DNA from: Pseudotabrizicola algicola
Lineage (GTDB): Bacteria; Pseudomonadota; Alphaproteobacteria; Rhodobacterales; Rhodobacteraceae
Assembly: GCF_010915705.1 (NCBI RefSeq)
Contig: NZ_JAAIKE010000002.1
Span: 558,001 to 622,000, forward strand
Direction of reading: 5' to 3'
DNA: 64,000 nt
The position numbers were made by a program, and so were the translations under genes. This document shows, piece by piece, positions 53,274 through 63,712 of this stretch (positions are counted from its first letter, which is position 1; the number at the start of each line of letters is the position of its first letter). Under the pieces are notes generated by a model. That model was not told the DNA's origin. It ran no database searches and was given only the letters and a program-made list of their open reading frames with translations.

Positions 53274-54554
53274 ATGACTCAAAAACTCATCGGGATGGCC
53301 CCCTCGCGGCGCGCGGTGTTGAAGGGCGCGGGTGCCGGATTGCTGACGGCTGGCTTTGCAGCCCCTGTCTGGTCGCAGGCCGCCCCTATCAAGCTCGGAT
53401 TTCAGTTGCATCGCACCGGCATCGGGGCCGCTTACGGGCGCTGGTATGAACGCACTGCACAGGCCGCACTGAAGGTTGTGAACGATGCCGGCGGCATCAA
53501 CGGGCGGCCCGTCGAAATTGTGTTCGAAGATGATGGGACAGACCCCAAGCGCGGTGCGGAGGTTGTGGAAAAGCTCACCAGCCAACACAATTGCGACCTG
53601 ATCTTCGGGCCCTTGTTCAGCCATGTCGTCATCGGCTCTGCCCCGCGCGCGGGTGAACTGAAGGTGCCCTATCTGGTCTGTTCGGAAGGCTTTCACGTTG
53701 CCAGCGGCATGCTGAACCGCTGGACGATGCAGCCCGGAATCACCGATGTGCGCGCGCAGGTCAGCTCGATGGCCCCTTGGGTTCTGGCCAACTTGGGCAA
53801 GAAGGTTACGATGGTGTATCCGGATTACGCCTTCGGCCATGACCACCGCGATTTTTTCTCTGCGGCGGTCGAAGCGGGCGGCGGAGAGGTGATTGCCAAG
53901 GTTGCGGTTCCGCCGACCGAGACAAGCTTTACCCGCTATCTCCCGCAGATCCCCAATGACACCGAAGTGCTGTATCACGTCATGGTCGGACCTGCGGTTC
54001 TGACCTTCGTGAAGGAACTGGGTGAGTTTTACGGCTTAGGTGCCAAGCCGCAGATCTTTGGCTTCATCGACTCGCTCGAGGCTGTGGATATCGCCTCGCC
54101 GGGTCTGGAATTTCTGGAGGGCACCCATTTCTGGGAAGGCCACTGCCGCAACCAGCAGGCCGATGCGTCCGAGCACGAGGTGGCCTATCGCGCCGCGGTC
54201 GGGGTGGATGCAAACGGGGCGTCGGTTTCGGACGCAAAAGACGTATCGACCTACGCGCATATGTTCAGCGTGTGGGAAACCTTGCATGTCATCAAGGCAG
54301 GGATGGAAGCCGCAGGCTATCAGGGGCCGGCAGATCGGCAAAAGTTTGTCGAAGCTGTAGAAGCGATGACAGAGATGCCTGAAAGCCTTGCCCACGTGCA
54401 GGGTGACAAGGTGTTCAACGGCAAGACCCATCAGGTCTTTGGTCACCAGTTCATCAGCAAGGTTGAAGGCGGCAAGCTGGTAAAGGTGCATACAACCAGC
54501 ATCGAGGACAGCATCTACCCCGACGCCGTAGACTATATGACACAGAGCTTCTGA
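53274..54554 (+). CDS. ABC transporter substrate-binding protein, amide/amino-acid type
   Basis: A 426-residue exported binding protein of the Leu/Ile/Val and urea/amide type. The Tat signal is SRRAVLKGAGAG followed by a hydrophobic stretch and a site near VWSQA. The mature protein starts IKLGFQLHRTG and has GGINGRPVEIVFEDDGTDP, as in amide-binding AmiC/UrtA relatives. It should capture the substrate of the operon in the periplasm. The strong hairpin after the gene probably raises its mRNA level. Confidence 0.9.
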   Translation: MTQKLIGMAPSRRAVLKGAGAGLLTAGFAAPVWSQAAPIKLGFQLHRTGIGAAYGRWYERTAQAALKVVNDAGGINGRPVEIVFEDDGTDPKRGAEVVEKLTSQHNCDLIFGPLFSHVVIGSAPRAGELKVPYLVCSEGFHVASGMLNRWTMQPGITDVRAQVSSMAPWVLANLGKKVTMVYPDYAFGHDHRDFFSAAVEAGGGEVIAKVAVPPTETSFTRYLPQIPNDTEVLYHVMVGPAVLTFVKELGEFYGLGAKPQIFGFIDSLEAVDIASPGLEFLEGTHFWEGHCRNQQADASEHEVAYRAAVGVDANGASVSDAKDVSTYAHMFSVWETLHVIKAGMEAAGYQGPADRQKFVEAVEAMTEMPESLAHVQGDKVFNGKTHQVFGHQFISKVEGGKLVKVHTTSIEDSIYPDAVDYMTQSF

Positions 54555-54603
54555 GTGTGGTCATCGCCTGATAGGGCAGGTCTTGCCATGCCATGCCACA
54601 TTC

Positions 54604-54630
54604 CCCCCTCGCAGAGGCGCTGCGAGGGGG
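54604..54630 (+). repeat. strong intercistronic hairpin after the binding-protein gene
   Basis: CCCCCTCGCA (54604-54613) and TGCGAGGGGG (54621-54630) pair perfectly over 10 bp with loop GAGGCGC. There is no T-run. It lies between the binding-protein and permease genes, where such hairpins often protect the upstream mRNA. Its location supports the later start (54659) for the permease. Confidence 0.7.
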
Positions 54631-54658
54631 TGGATGGCTGGGGGACACGCGTGCGCAG

Positions 54659-55537
54659 ATGAGTTTTGGCCCGTTTCTTTTGCTCGCCGTGCTGGAAGGC
54701 ACCGTCATGGCGGCTGTGCTCGCGCTGACTGCGGTGGGGCTTTCGCTGGTCTTCGGAGTCATGCGGGTGGTCAATGTCGCGCATGGCGAGCTTTACATGC
54801 TGGGCGCGGTCATTGCTTGGTTCGTCACCTTTTACCTTCCCTTGCCCCCCGCGATGGGATGGTTGGCCGCCCTGATCATCGCTCCGCTTTTGGTGGCGGC
54901 GATTGCCGCGCTGATGGATACGCTCATCCTGAAACGCCTGAACTACGACCCCGAAGCGACAATCGTGGCGACCATCGGGCTGCTTTACATGTTGCAGCAG
55001 GCCGCCCTTACCTTTTACGGCCCCGACGCGCGTCCGGTGGTGGCTCCCTTCCAGTGGCGTATCCAACTGCCGTGGTTCGGCTATTCCGGCTACAAACTCT
55101 TTGTGGTGGCGGCGGCCTTGGCAATCCTTCTGGCGGTCTGGCTTTTCATGACGCGCACCAAGGCCGGCCTGGTCATGCGCGCCACACAGGTGGACCGCGA
55201 GACGGCTCAGGCCTTTGGCATCAATGTCGACAGGGTCTATGCTGGCACTTTTGCCTTGGGCGGGGCCCTTGCGGCGGCGGCGGCGGTGTTGATCGTTCCG
55301 ATCCAGCAGGCGCATTACCTTATGGGGCATGACCCACTGCTGCTGTCCTTCATCGTGGTGATCATTGGCGGCCTCGGCTCTATCCGCGGCACTTTGGTGG
55401 CGGCGCTCGTCATCGGGCTGTCGGACGGAATCATCAGCATGTTCTTTTCCCCGACTCTGGCCAAGATCATCGCCACGCTGCTTGTGGCGCTGGTGCTTGT
55501 GTTCCGGCCGCAGGGCTTGTTCGGAGCGCGGGCATGA
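54659..55537 (+). CDS. ABC transporter permease, LivH type
   Basis: A 292-residue inner-membrane permease with about eight membrane segments. VFGVMRVVNVAHGELYMLGA is the LivH/UrtB signature at about 30-49, and ETAQAFGINVDRVYAGTFAL is the loop that contacts the ATPases. Starting at ATG 54659 (MSFGPF) gives the normal LivH N-terminus; the frame is open from 54593, which would read through a 10-bp hairpin. Overlaps the LivM gene by 4 bp. Confidence 0.9.
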   Translation: MSFGPFLLLAVLEGTVMAAVLALTAVGLSLVFGVMRVVNVAHGELYMLGAVIAWFVTFYLPLPPAMGWLAALIIAPLLVAAIAALMDTLILKRLNYDPEATIVATIGLLYMLQQAALTFYGPDARPVVAPFQWRIQLPWFGYSGYKLFVVAAALAILLAVWLFMTRTKAGLVMRATQVDRETAQAFGINVDRVYAGTFALGGALAAAAAVLIVPIQQAHYLMGHDPLLLSFIVVIIGGLGSIRGTLVAALVIGLSDGIISMFFSPTLAKIIATLLVALVLVFRPQGLFGARA

Positions 55538-56478
55538 GTGCGGGAACAAAGGCTTGGGGCCTTCACCTCCTTGTTCTTGCTTTGGTGTTTCTGGCGCAAT
55601 TCGTGCTGCCGTCCTATCACGCCACCAATCTGGCGCGGATTATGGTGCTTGCCGTCTTTGCGATGGGCTACAACCTTGCCTTTGGCTACACCGGCTTGTT
55701 GTCGCTGGGCCACGCGCTGTTTTTTGCAGCCGGTCTATATGGAATGGGCCTGCCGATCTGGCATCTGGAGGTGGCCGCCTTTCCCGCCCTTATCCTCGGG
55801 CTGTTGGCGGGCGGAGTGATGGCGGGGCTGGTCGGGATCTTGGCCCTCCGCACGGCAGGGGTCAGCTTCATGATCGTGACCCTGATGTTCGCACAGGCCG
55901 GATATCTGACGCTGCTTTACCTGAACAGTTGGACAGGTGGCGACGAAGGCTTTGTCGTTGCACGCAGCGCAAGGGTGCTGTTCGGCTTTGATCTTGCATC
56001 TGACACGCCCCGTTTCATCGCCGCCTTCGTGCTGTTTGCCGCGGGCCTGCTGCTGTGTTTATGGCTGGTGCGATCGCCTTTTGGCCGCGTGATGGTTGCC
56101 ATGCGCGAGAATGAAGAGCGCAGCCGCATGCTTGGCTATGACCCCTTCCGCGTCAAACTGATCACACTGATCCTGTCCGGGGTTTATGCCGGCGGGGCGG
56201 GTGCGGCTTACGGGCTGCTCTTTGGCTATGTGGGTGGCAGCTTTGCCACGATCCAATACTCCATTCTGCCCATGCTTTATGTGCTGCTCGGCGGCGCCGG
56301 CACGGTGCTTGGCCCGTTTCTCGGGGCGCTTTTGATGTTCTATCTGATCGATATCACAAGCGGTTATACCGATGCCTATTTCTTTGTCGTCGGGGCGGCC
56401 TTGGTTGCCTTGGTGCTGTTCGCGCCCAAGGGCATCCTTGGCAGCTTGCGCGAAAGGGTGCTGCAATGGCTGCCATGA
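55534..56478 (+). CDS. ABC transporter permease, LivM type
   Basis: A 314-residue permease. AMGYNLAFGYTGLLSLGHAL (about 49-68) is the LivM signature. About nine hydrophobic segments are seen. The coupling loop is RSRMLGYDPFRVKLITL. It pairs with the LivH-type subunit to form the membrane channel. Its 3' end overlaps the ATPase gene by 13 bp. Confidence 0.9.
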   Translation: MSAGTKAWGLHLLVLALVFLAQFVLPSYHATNLARIMVLAVFAMGYNLAFGYTGLLSLGHALFFAAGLYGMGLPIWHLEVAAFPALILGLLAGGVMAGLVGILALRTAGVSFMIVTLMFAQAGYLTLLYLNSWTGGDEGFVVARSARVLFGFDLASDTPRFIAAFVLFAAGLLLCLWLVRSPFGRVMVAMRENEERSRMLGYDPFRVKLITLILSGVYAGGAGAAYGLLFGYVGGSFATIQYSILPMLYVLLGGAGTVLGPFLGALLMFYLIDITSGYTDAYFFVVGAALVALVLFAPKGILGSLRERVLQWLP

Positions 56479-57171
56479 TCGAGGCCAAAGGCCTGACACG
56501 GTGTTTTGGCGGGTTGCGCGCGGTGGATGGCGTAGACTTCACGCTGGAAAGCGGTGAAATCCACGGTCTGATTGGACCCAATGGCGCCGGAAAAACAACC
56601 TTTGTCAGCCTGCTTTCCGGCCGGGTTCCGGTGCAGTCGGGCACCATCCGGCTGCAAGGAGAAGACATCACGCAATTGCCCGCGCATCAGCGCGTGCGCA
56701 AGGGCGTGGCCTATACCTTCCAGATCACCTCGGTCTATCCTCGTTTGTCCGTGTTCGACAACGTGGCACTGGCATCGCAAAGCCATAGCGCTGGCAACGT
56801 GGCCGAGGGCGTGGCCGAAGCCTTGGCGAAGGTGGGACTGACAGGGCTGGAGCAGGCAATTGCAGGCACATTGTCTTACGGCCACCAGCGCCTGCTGGAG
56901 GTGGCTATGGGCCTCGCGCTGAAACCCCTTGTGCTGATACTGGACGAGCCGACGCAGGGCCTTGCCTCGGGCGAGATCGACGGGTTCAAGACCCTGATCC
57001 GGTCTTTGGTGCCGAACACCACGATCTTGCTGATAGAACACAACATGGATGTGGTGATGGATCTGGCCCATCGCATTACGGTGCTGAACTTCGGTCAGGT
57101 CTTGGCCATCGGGACACCGACACAAATCCGCCAGAACAGAGCCGTTCAGGAAGCCTATCTGGGGGGCGACG

Positions 57172-57185
<14 letters not shown>
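56466..57185 (+). CDS. ABC transporter ATP-binding protein, LivG type
   Basis: A 239-residue ATPase with Walker A GPNGAGKTTF, the Q-loop at YTFQITSVYP, signature-like LSYGHQRLLEVA, and Walker B LILDEPTQGL. The signature is LSYGHQ rather than LSGGQ, as in many LivG/UrtD relatives. The start is ATG 56466 inside the livM end; ATG 56475 is also possible. Confidence 0.9.
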
Positions 57186-57866
<681 letters not shown>

Positions 57867-57867
<1 letters not shown>

Positions 57868-59891
57868 TGCCGGGGCTAGTGGCAGGTATCGATGTGGGCG
57901 GCACCTTTACCGATCTGGTTATCGTCGATCCGGCGACAGGCTCGGTGCGCCTGGCAAAAGTGCCCACGACCTTGCCCAACCAGGCCCCCGGCGTTTTGAA
58001 CGCTTTGGACGAGGCCGGGGCTGCGCTGGAAGAGATTGATCTGATCGTGCATGGCACGACCACGACGACCAATGCCGTCTTGGAAAGGGCGCTGGCCAGA
58101 ACCGGACTGATCACCACGTTCGGCTTTCGTGATGTTTTCGAGCTGGGCCGCCGCACCCGGCCAAAGGCCTACGGCATGACAGGACGCTTCGTTCCCATCA
58201 TCCCGCGCGATTTGCGGCTTGAAGTGCCGGAACGTATGGACGCGCGCGGCACCGTTCTTACCGCACTGGACGAAACCGCAGTCAGATCGGCGGCACAGAC
58301 CCTGATCGAGATGGGATGCGAGGCTGTGGTGATCCACTTTCTGCATGCCTATGCCAACCCCAGCCATGAACTGCGCGCGGCCCAGATCGTCGCCGAAGTC
58401 TGGCCGAACGCGTATATCACGACCGGACATTCACTGCTGTCGGAAAGCCGCGAATACGAGCGGGGGGTGACGGCGGCTGTCAATGCAAGCGTCCAGCCGC
58501 TGCTGGAACGCTATGTCACCCGTCTTGCCGACAAACTGGCCGACCGCGGGTATCGGCGTGACCTTTTGGTGATGAATGGCAACGGCGGTATGGTTTCGGC
58601 CAGAACCGTCTCGAAAGAAGCGGTGAAAACCGTCATGTCGGGGCCCGCCTCAGGGGTGATGGCTGCCATCGCGACCGGACGGCGTGCGGGCCGGATGAAT
58701 CTTCTTACCTATGACATGGGCGGCACATCGACCGATGTCGCGATGATCCGCAACGGGCGGGCGCCCGTGTCGAACGAGATCGAGGTTGAATATGCCATGC
58801 CGATCCACGTGCCGATGGTGGATGTGCGCACAGTCGGGGCGGGCGGCGGGTCTATTGCGCGGATTGATGCAGGGGGCATGCTGCGGGTGGGGCCGGAAAG
58901 CGCAGGGTCCAGCCCCGGCCCGATCTGTTACGGGCGCGGCGGCACCAAAGTGACGATTTCCGATGCCAATCTGCTGTTGGGCCGCCTGCCCGCTGGCCGG
59001 TTCGGGCAAGCGGCGCTGGCGGCGCGGGAGGCGATGGCCGAACAGATCGCCGCGCCCCTCGGGCTGAGCGTGGAACAGGCAGCCGAAGCTGTGGTGCGTA
59101 TAGCCAATACCCATATGGCCGGTGCCATTCGAATGGTCTCGCTTTCTGTGGGGGCCGATCCGAGGGATTTCGCGCTTTTTGCTTTTGGCGGTGCCGGCCC
59201 GTTACATGCTGTGGCTCTGGCGCGTGAACTGGCGGTGCCAACCGTGCTTATTCCGGCACGACCGGGCATTACGAATGCGCTGGGCTGTGTGGTGGCGGAC
59301 CTGCGCCAAGACTTTGTGCGCACGCTTAACCAGCCGGTTGATCGGGTGGATATAGACACTGTGCATGCCATTTTTGCCGAGCAGGAGGCAGAGGGGCGCA
59401 AGTTGATCGGGGCGGAAAACATCCGTCTGGTCAACGTTCGTGCCGAGTATTCCGCCGACATGCAGTTTGTGGGGCAGACGCATCTGATGCGGGTGGCGTT
59501 GCCACATGGCCAACCGTCAAGACAAGATCTGCAGCGCCTGTTCGAAGAGGCTTATCACCAGCGCTTTCGTGTCGACCTGCCCAGCATCAAGGCCAATCTG
59601 GTGAACCTGAACGTCTCTGTCATCGGGGAGAGGCCGGAGATGGACCTGTCGGCGCTGATAGACCGATCAGAGCGGCGGGCCGAAGCGGTGCCTTCGGAAT
59701 GGCGGCAGGTGTGGTTTGACGGGAGCTGGGTTCACACGCCGGTTTATTGGCGGGATCATTTGCCGCTTTCCCTTTCGCTGAGTGGCCCCGCGATCATCGA
59801 GCAGATGGACACCACGGTGATGATCGAGCCGGACTGCCATGTCACCTCTGATCCCGATGGCAACTTGATTGTCGAGGTTCGGCATGATTGA
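57867..59891 (+). CDS. hyuA: hydantoinase/oxoprolinase subunit A
   Basis: A 674-residue HyuA-type subunit. The phosphate-binding motif is GIDVGGTFTDLVIVD at the N-terminus; MGGTSTDVAMIRNG (about residues 288-301) is the second ATP-site motif. Together with HyuB these enzymes use ATP to open cyclic amides such as hydantoin, 5-oxoproline or N-methylhydantoin, and related subunits carboxylate ketones. Ring opening fits the operon best. The start is ATG 57867; GTG 57864 is possible. Confidence 0.9.
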
Positions 59892-61566
59892 CCCCGTCAC
59901 GCTCGCAGTGATTCAGGCCGGATTGCAGCAAGTCTGCGATGAAATGGACCTTAGTTTCAGCCGCGCTGCGTTTTCCCCTGTCATTGCAGAGGCGGACGAC
60001 AGATCTGACGGCATCTATAGTGCCGAAGACGGCAGCCTGATCGCGCAAGGGTCCAAAGGACTTCCGGTTTTTGTGGGTGTCATGCAGTTTTCGACGCGGA
60101 GCATCTTGCAGCGCATCAAAAGCGGCGTGACGCCGGCCCCCGAACAGGGCGACATCTATATGGTGAATGATCCCTATCTCGGGGGCACTCATCTGATGGA
60201 TGTGCGTTTTGCCATGCCGGTCTGGCGCGACGGGCGCATTTTCTGCTGGCTGTCGAATACCGGCCACTGGCCAGACACCGGGGGGATGGTGCCAGGCGGT
60301 TTCAGTGCCAGCGCCATCAGCGCCGAACAGGAAGGGCTGCGGATTCCTCCGGTAAAACTGTTCAAGAAGGGCGTGCTGGATACAGAAATCTGGCAGATCA
60401 TCTGCTCTAACATCCGGGTCTCCGATCAGCGGATCGGTGACGTGCAGGCGCAGGCCAGTGCGCTTATGGTCGGGGCTGATCGGCTGGCGGTTCTGCTCGA
60501 CCGCTATGGCGATGCCACGGTTTCAGCCGCAATTGAGGAAATGCGCACCCGCGCCGCGCAGCAGATGCGGGCGATGATAGACCTGATCCCGGACGGAGAT
60601 TACAGCGCAACGGCCATTGTCGACTCAGATGGCGTTGTCGATGCGCCGCTGAACATCACCGTCACCGTGTCCAAATCCGGTCAGGGTCTGCTGTTCGATT
60701 TCTCCAAAAGCTCCCCCCCCTGCATGGGGCCGATGAATTCGGTTCGGGCGACCACGCTTTCGTCAGTGTATCTGGCGATGCGTCATATCTTCCCCGATGT
60801 TCCTATCAGCGCAGGTGCGTTCGAGCCGCTTCAGGTCGTCGGACTGGAAGGCACGTTTCTGGATGCCCAATACCCGCGGCCCGTCTCTGGCTGCGCGGCG
60901 GAAGTCAGCCAGCGCATCGCCGAAGCGGTTTTCGCCGCCTTGGTGCAAGCCATTCCTGATCGCGTGCCTGCCGCACCCGCAGGAACAAGCGGCAATTTCG
61001 GTCTGGGCGGGTTTGATCCAGCCTCTGGGCAAAGCTACGTCATGTATCAGATTTCCGGGGGCGGTTATGGTGGCAATGCCGACCATGACGGGCTGTCGAA
61101 CGGCTGCTCGACCATCGGCATTTCGAAGGCGCCACCGGTTGAAATCATGGAGCAGAAGTTTCCTGTGCTCTATCGCCGTTACGCCCTGCACGAGGGCAGC
61201 GGCGGTGCCGGCCAGCAACGGGGCGGCTTCGGTCTGGACTACGAGATCGAACTGCTGCGGGGTGAAGCCCGCGCAAGCTTTGTTATGGATCACGGGCGCA
61301 CGGGGCCTTTGGGCGCGCTTGGCGGTCAGGATGGGGCCGTGAACCGTGTCGAGGTGATGCAGCGGGACACTGTTTTTGTGCCACCGCATCTTTCCAAGGC
61401 ACAAGATATCTTGCTTCAACCGGGCGACAGGGTGCGGGTGCGCACCCCCGGCGGGGGCGGTTTTGGCGATCCGGCATGGCGTGATCCGGCAAGGATCGCT
61501 GAGGACATCCGTTTGGGCTATTACACCGCAGAACAGGCGGGCGAGCGCTGGAAACGGCAGGATTAG
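59884..61566 (+). CDS. hyuB: hydantoinase/oxoprolinase subunit B
   Basis: A 560-residue HyuB-type subunit. It has MVNDPYLGGTHLMDVR (about residues 85-100) and GWPDTGG-like WPDTGGMVPGGFS, with the C-terminal RVRTPGGGGFGDP that is typical of the family. The start is ATG 59884, overlapping the hyuA end by 8 bp; the frame starts at 59869 but the first ATG inside hyuA is preferred. It forms the catalytic complex with HyuA and is the last gene of the operon, with its end overlapping nagA. Confidence 0.9.
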   Translation: MIDPVTLAVIQAGLQQVCDEMDLSFSRAAFSPVIAEADDRSDGIYSAEDGSLIAQGSKGLPVFVGVMQFSTRSILQRIKSGVTPAPEQGDIYMVNDPYLGGTHLMDVRFAMPVWRDGRIFCWLSNTGHWPDTGGMVPGGFSASAISAEQEGLRIPPVKLFKKGVLDTEIWQIICSNIRVSDQRIGDVQAQASALMVGADRLAVLLDRYGDATVSAAIEEMRTRAAQQMRAMIDLIPDGDYSATAIVDSDGVVDAPLNITVTVSKSGQGLLFDFSKSSPPCMGPMNSVRATTLSSVYLAMRHIFPDVPISAGAFEPLQVVGLEGTFLDAQYPRPVSGCAAEVSQRIAEAVFAALVQAIPDRVPAAPAGTSGNFGLGGFDPASGQSYVMYQISGGGYGGNADHDGLSNGCSTIGISKAPPVEIMEQKFPVLYRRYALHEGSGGAGQQRGGFGLDYEIELLRGEARASFVMDHGRTGPLGALGGQDGAVNRVEVMQRDTVFVPPHLSKAQDILLQPGDRVRVRTPGGGGFGDPAWRDPARIAEDIRLGYYTAEQAGERWKRQD

Positions 61567-62687
61567 ACCCTGCGCTCTCCGCCCTGCCAAACCGCCAGCA
61601 CATCGAACGCCGGGCTCAGATGCACCAGATCGGCCCGCGCACCTGCCGTTAGCTGCCCCAGATCTTCACGCCCGATCACCTGTGCAGGCGCGCGTGTCGC
61701 CATCGCCAAAGCCTTTTCCGGCGAAAGGCCGATCTTGTGAACCATAGTCGAGACTGCCTGCGGGAGGCTGAGATCAGCCCCCGCAAGGGTGCCGTCCTGC
61801 AACGTCAGTCTGCCGCCTTGGCGCAAAATCTTGCGCCCTCCAAGCGTAAACTCTGTCTGGTCCGTTCCGGCAGCGGCCATGCAATCCGATACCAGAAACA
61901 ACCCGTCCGGACGTGATGACAGCGCAATCCGCAGTGTGGCAGGAGCAACGTGAATGGTATCTGCGATGATCCCTGCGGCAATGTCGTGGCTCAGCACTGC
62001 GCCGACCAGCCCCGGCTCCCGGTTGCCGAGCTGGCTCATCGCATTGAACAGATGCGTGGCACAGCGCGCACCCGCTGCGATGGCTGCTTCCGCTTCGGCA
62101 TAGGTGCATTCCGAATGGCCAAGGCTGACAACCGCACCCGCAGCGGCCAAGGCCTCGATCTGTTCGGGGAGCACGGCGGATGGGGCCACAGTCACCATAA
62201 GCGCGGGCAGGCGCTGGGCGGCGCGGATCAGGAGCCGAAGATCGCGATCCTCCATCGGGCGGATCAATGCCGGATCATGGGCACCCTTGCGTCGCGGGTC
62301 CAGATGCGGGCCTTCCAGATGCAGGCCCAGAAAGCCCTGCACCCCGATTGCGGCAATACCGGCCTCTATCAGATGGGCGGTTGCATCGAAGGTGTCGGTG
62401 ATGAGGGTCGGCAGAATGCCCGTCGTTCCCATACGGGCGTGTGTCTGGCAGATGGCGCACAAGGTCTGCACGCCTGCCCTTCCATCGACCATATACCCGC
62501 CACCGCCATTCACCTGCAGATCAAGCAGACCGGGCGAGAGGATGCCCCCGCCCAGATCCGTCACTTCGGCCCCCGCAGGCACCGAGGCGGCAAGCTCCAC
62601 CACCTCGCCGTTCTCGATGACAAGAACCGCATCATCGTGCAGAAGGACGCCATCAAAAATCCGCGCGCCGATGAAAGCGGTGGTCAT
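61563..62687 (-). CDS. nagA: N-acetylglucosamine-6-phosphate deacetylase
   Basis: A 374-residue amidohydrolase. LDLQVNGGGGYMVDG (about 56-70) begins the barrel, LHLEGPHLDPRRKGAH (about 122-137) carries the metal-binding glutamate, LGHSE and THLFNAM give the histidines, and the catalytic aspartate is in VSDCMAAAG. It makes GlcN-6-P and acetate. It shares one base with the SIS-domain gene (TGATG). The 3' end overlaps hyuB by 4 bp, so the two operons run into each other. Confidence 0.93.
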   Translation of the reverse strand: MTTAFIGARIFDGVLLHDDAVLVIENGEVVELAASVPAGAEVTDLGGGILSPGLLDLQVNGGGGYMVDGRAGVQTLCAICQTHARMGTTGILPTLITDTFDATAHLIEAGIAAIGVQGFLGLHLEGPHLDPRRKGAHDPALIRPMEDRDLRLLIRAAQRLPALMVTVAPSAVLPEQIEALAAAGAVVSLGHSECTYAEAEAAIAAGARCATHLFNAMSQLGNREPGLVGAVLSHDIAAGIIADTIHVAPATLRIALSSRPDGLFLVSDCMAAAGTDQTEFTLGGRKILRQGGRLTLQDGTLAGADLSLPQAVSTMVHKIGLSPEKALAMATRAPAQVIGREDLGQLTAGARADLVHLSPAFDVLAVWQGGERRV

Positions 62688-63712
62688 CAGACAGTCTCCG
62701 TCACCTTGCGCAGATGCGGCGGCGTGTCGGGGTCAAATCCGCGGCGACGGGCAAGGCCCTCGACAAAGCTGTAAAAGCCGGTGGCAAGCACTAGCGGGGC
62801 AACCAAAGGATGCAGGTCCGGCACCGAGGGAAGCTGTGTGACACCCTTGCCCGCTGCGCCCGTCAGGAACACATCTGCACCCTGCGCAGCCAGTCGCTCG
62901 GCCGTGGTGATCACATGCGGCAGGGCGGCATCCGCCACGCCCAAGGCCAGAACGGGAAACTGCGCCTGAACAATCGCGGCGGGGCCGTGGAGAACCTCGG
63001 CGGCGGAATAGGATTCAGCATGGAGACCGCAGGTTTCCTTGAACTTCAGCGCGCATTCGTTCGCGATGGCAAAGGCAGGACCGCGCCCCAGAACATAGGC
63101 CGAATTGGCGCGCGAAAGGCGTGCGGCCAAGGGCGACCAATCCAGATGCAGCGCCTTTTCCAGCGCATCGGGCAAGGCTGCGATGGCGCGGCGCAGGTCA
63201 TTGTCCTGCTGCCATTCCGCCACGAGCGTCAGGCCAGCCAAGACCGAGACCACAAAGGTCTTGGTTGCCGCAACGCTCTGCTCCACCCCTGCCTGCAAGG
63301 GAAGGCAATGGTTCGAGGCCGCTCCCATAGGGCTGTCGGCAAAGTTTGTGATGGCAACGGACAGAGCCCCGCCACTGCGACCCGCGCGCATCATCTCGAC
63401 AATGTCGGGGCTTTGGCCGGATTGGGAAATGCCAACGCAAACCGCCCCGTCCAGCCGGAGCGGGCGCCCATAGATCGACGCAACAGAAGGGCCGACCGAG
63501 GCGACAGGCACCCCCGCCATCAACTCGACAGCGTATTTGAGATAAGTCGCCGCATGATCCGAAGACCCGCGGGCCACGGTCACAATCAGCCTTGGGTCGA
63601 GGGCTTGCATGGCCTGTGCCGCGTCTTGCACCGCAGGGCCACTTTGCGCCAGAAATCGCGCGACGGCGGCCGGAATCTCTGCCACTTCGCGTGCCATATG
63701 CGTTTGGGTCAT
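62687..63712 (-). CDS. SIS-domain sugar-phosphate deaminase/isomerase (NagB-II/AgaS-like)
   Basis: A 341-residue double-SIS protein like the isomerase half of GlmS. It has ARGSSDHAATYLKYAVE (about 48-64), GISQSGQSPDIVEMM (about 93-107), and a C-terminal EGLARRRGFDPDTPPHLRKVT-type end. No glutaminase domain is present, so it fits a GlcN-6-P deaminase of the NagB-II type. It overlaps the GntR gene by 4 bp, forming a nagR-nagB-nagA unit. Confidence 0.88.
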   Translation of the reverse strand: MTQTHMAREVAEIPAAVARFLAQSGPAVQDAAQAMQALDPRLIVTVARGSSDHAATYLKYAVELMAGVPVASVGPSVASIYGRPLRLDGAVCVGISQSGQSPDIVEMMRAGRSGGALSVAITNFADSPMGAASNHCLPLQAGVEQSVAATKTFVVSVLAGLTLVAEWQQDNDLRRAIAALPDALEKALHLDWSPLAARLSRANSAYVLGRGPAFAIANECALKFKETCGLHAESYSAAEVLHGPAAIVQAQFPVLALGVADAALPHVITTAERLAAQGADVFLTGAAGKGVTQLPSVPDLHPLVAPLVLATGFYSFVEGLARRRGFDPDTPPHLRKVTETV

